This document shows, one piece after another, positions 14,927 through 16,101 of a DNA stretch of 16,101 nucleotides. The stretch is from the NCBI GenBank assembly GCA_964405335.1, contig CAYONP010000116.1:1-16101 (forward strand). Reading direction: 5' to 3'. The first letter of the stretch is position 1; each line of letters begins with the position of its first letter. A program made the translations under genes and the position numbers. The notes under the pieces are model-generated. The model made no database searches and was not told where the DNA came from. It saw only the letters and a list, made by a program, of their open reading frames with translations. Source of the stretch: CAYONP01 sp964405335 (GTDB lineage Bacteria > Armatimonadota > UBA10988).

Positions 14927-15038
14927 AACAGACCCGCACCGGCAGATCAAGGCTCGGGCTCGGGCCTGAGTTCCCGACCCGGCGACTGGGTGCTCCTCCG
15001 GGCCACCAGCACGGTTGCTGCCTCGGCTTCAGCGACCG

Positions 15039-15911
15039 CTACCGCCGCGGCCGGAGCACCTCGTTCAGCCGCCGACCGGCCAGGATATCGTGCAGGTAGG
15101 CGAGCGCGTCGGTGTACGACTCGGCCCGCTCGCCGTGGCAGTATCGTTGTTCGACCAGTTCGAACGGGAGCAGCAGCAGCTCGCGCTCGTCGCAGGTGAT
15201 GTGGCCGTACCAGGGCCAGTCACGCCGAACGCGAAGCTGCAGCACCCGCGCGTCGCCAGGCTCGGCCGGGGCGCGTTCCCAGACCGTTGCCTCGGGCGCC
15301 ACCCGGCGCAGCACCTCGCCAACTACGGTGCCGAGCCCGTAGTAGAGGCCCGAAGGTATGCCGAGCGGCTGGTCGCCCGCCGGCGGCTCGACCCACTGGC
15401 TGAGCGTGTAGGCGTCCAGGTCGCCCAGGCAGATGGCGTCGTCGAGATCCCAGTGCTCGCCCAGCTCCACGCGTGCGGCGGTGACCGCCGCCTGGGCCAC
15501 GGCACCGGCATTGGCCACCGTCAGGGCCTTACCTCGGGCACCGAAGACCGCCGCGGCGAAGCGGGACTCGGGTGTACCGGGCAGGATCCACGAGGCTGGC
15601 GGCCGCGGTGGTGGCAGGTGCCGGAAGCACGTCGCCGACCCTTCGCCCAGCCGCTGCGACAGCTCCGTCACTGCCCGGGCGGCGACCCAGCTCGCCCGGT
15701 CGGTCCAGCGCTGAGTCCGCACGACGAGGAAGGCGAGCCGCTCCTCGAGACGGTAGGCGATGATGCGCAGGTGCGGTGCCAGCCACGGCTGCGCGTTGAA
15801 GCGCTCGAGTGGGTAGACCGCCACGCCCTCCGCGCGCAGATCGTCGATCAGCCGAAGGTAGGCGTCATCGAGCGGTTCGCTGTCGAACAGCCGGATTCGC
15901 GACAGGTCCAA
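15039..15911 (-). CDS. Hypothetical protein, about 290 aa, TTG start
   Basis: I do not recognise this family. The frame is open from an ATG at 16013, but that extension translates the GC hairpin at 15983-16007 into MTPPSRRGKG and looks non-coding. A TTG at 15911 has GGGAG 6 nt upstream on the minus strand and begins a sensible domain: DLSRIRLFDSEPLDDAYLRL. There is no signal peptide or membrane segment, so it is probably cytoplasmic. Visible features include LRIIAYRLEERLAFLVV (beta-like), a proline-rich loop PPPRPPASW, an acidic stretch LGEHWDLDDAICLGDLDAY and GLYYGLGTVVGEVLRRV near the C-terminal third. No catalytic motif is evident. It ends 123 nt upstream of the S9 gene on the same strand; co-transcription is possible but not shown. 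Confidence 0.7.
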   Translation of the reverse strand: MDLSRIRLFDSEPLDDAYLRLIDDLRAEGVAVYPLERFNAQPWLAPHLRIIAYRLEERLAFLVVRTQRWTDRASWVAARAVTELSQRLGEGSATCFRHLPPPRPPASWILPGTPESRFAAAVFGARGKALTVANAGAVAQAAVTAARVELGEHWDLDDAICLGDLDAYTLSQWVEPPAGDQPLGIPSGLYYGLGTVVGEVLRRVAPEATVWERAPAEPGDARVLQLRVRRDWPWYGHITCDERELLLLPFELVEQRYCHGERAESYTDALAYLHDILAGRRLNEVLRPRR

Positions 15912-15917
15912 GCCGCG

Positions 15918-15922
15918 CTCCC
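15918..15922 (-). promoter_or_regulatory. Ribosome-binding site supporting the TTG start at 15911
   Basis: On the minus strand GGGAG is followed by CGCGGC and TTG, a 6-nt spacing. The ATG at 16013 lies instead at the edge of a hairpin and gives an implausible low-complexity N-terminus. Confidence 0.5.
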
Positions 15923-15982
15923 GAGGCCGGGATTCGCCGCACGTCGCTTGAGGCCTGCCGGCTGAGCGGCCTAACCCCCCGA

Positions 15983-16007
15983 CCCCCTTCCCGCGGCGGG
16001 AAGGGGG
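15983..16007. repeat. Strong GC hairpin (CCCCCTTCCC/GGGAAGGGGG)
   Basis: A perfect 10-bp inverted repeat, CCCCCTTCCC (15983-15992) and GGGAAGGGGG (15998-16007), with loop GCGGC whose ends can pair as well. C-runs precede it (15975-15980). Hairpins of this kind recur between genes in several phyla and may be a dispersed repeat; terminator activity is possible but no T-run follows. Confidence 0.75.
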
Positions 16008-16033
16008 AGTCATGGCCCCGCGCGCCTGTCCGA

Positions 16034-16101
16034 CGTAGCGGCGCGCTACGCGCGCCGGCCGCCGTAGCGGCGCGCTGCGCGCGCCGGCCGCCGTAGCGGC
16101 G
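16034..16101. repeat. 29-bp GC-rich tandem repeat, cut by window edge
   Basis: Units begin at 16034, 16063 and 16092 with CGTAGCGG and a period of 29 bp; the third is cut by the window end. The two complete units differ at one base (GCTACG against GCTGCG). Within the first unit, CGTAGC and GCTACG form an inverted repeat. There are no unique spacers, so this is not a CRISPR array. Confidence 0.8.

Noticed and set aside
15912..16013. ATG at 16013 as the start of the unknown protein
   Set aside because: It would translate the hairpin repeat into a low-complexity N-terminus, and a TTG with a good ribosome-binding site lies at 15911.
16034..16101. CRISPR array at the right edge
   Set aside because: The 29-bp units follow each other without unique spacers and no cas genes are seen.

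Overview
This is very GC-rich bacterial DNA. The strongest lineage signal is a PSCyt1-PSCyt2-LamG-PSD1 protein (5667-8816) in one transcription unit with a Tat-exported DUF1501 protein (9940-11397). That pair is typical of Planctomycetota and relatives in the PVC group, and less common elsewhere (for example Acidobacteriota). Most of the larger proteins look exported. I place the window in Planctomycetota or a close relative with moderate confidence. No rRNA, tRNA, transposase, phage gene or CRISPR array was seen.

Layout. (1) 1-2122, minus strand: an apparent three-gene unit read leftwards from a near-consensus promoter at 2182-2210. It encodes a small 12-cysteine secreted protein, a 484-residue secreted protein of unknown function, and a gene cut by the left edge that starts at a TGATG overlap. 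(2) 2410-5319, plus strand: a secreted 969-residue protein with an intact Lon-type (S16) Ser/Lys peptidase domain but no ATPase, followed by a TPR-like helical region and Ig-like modules. (3) 5320-5666: a non-coding stretch with a 127-bp element duplicated in tandem, each copy holding nested palindromes, then a candidate promoter. (4) 5667-12866, plus strand: eight closely packed genes: PSD1-type cytochrome protein, GNAT acetyltransferase, mazE, mazF, DUF1501, mntA, hepT and a secreted alpha/beta hydrolase. Four junctions are 4-nt stop/start overlaps (GTGA or TTGA), and mntA/hepT overlap by 44 nt. (5) 12867-14915, minus strand: an exported S9-family serine peptidase whose stop codon abuts the hydrolase stop. 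(6) 15039-15911, minus strand: an unrecognised protein. (7) 15912-16101: a strong GC hairpin and 29-bp tandem repeats running off the right edge.

How the genes may work together. The PSD1 and DUF1501 proteins, the S9 peptidase, the secreted Lon-like protein and the hydrolase suggest processing of complex extracellular or periplasmic material; this is inference from family associations. The most striking feature is that two unrelated type II/VII-like toxin-antitoxin modules, MazEF and MntA-HepT, sit directly on either side of the DUF1501 gene in the same tightly coupled unit. Either the TA modules were inserted into and now stabilise this operon, or their expression has become tied to it.

Several starts were corrected from the longest possible reading frame by ribosome-binding sites or stop/start overlaps: GNAT 8813, mazE 9316, mazF 9555 (TTG), DUF1501 9940, mntA 11394, hydrolase 12027, S9 peptidase 14915, and the unknown protein 15911 (TTG).
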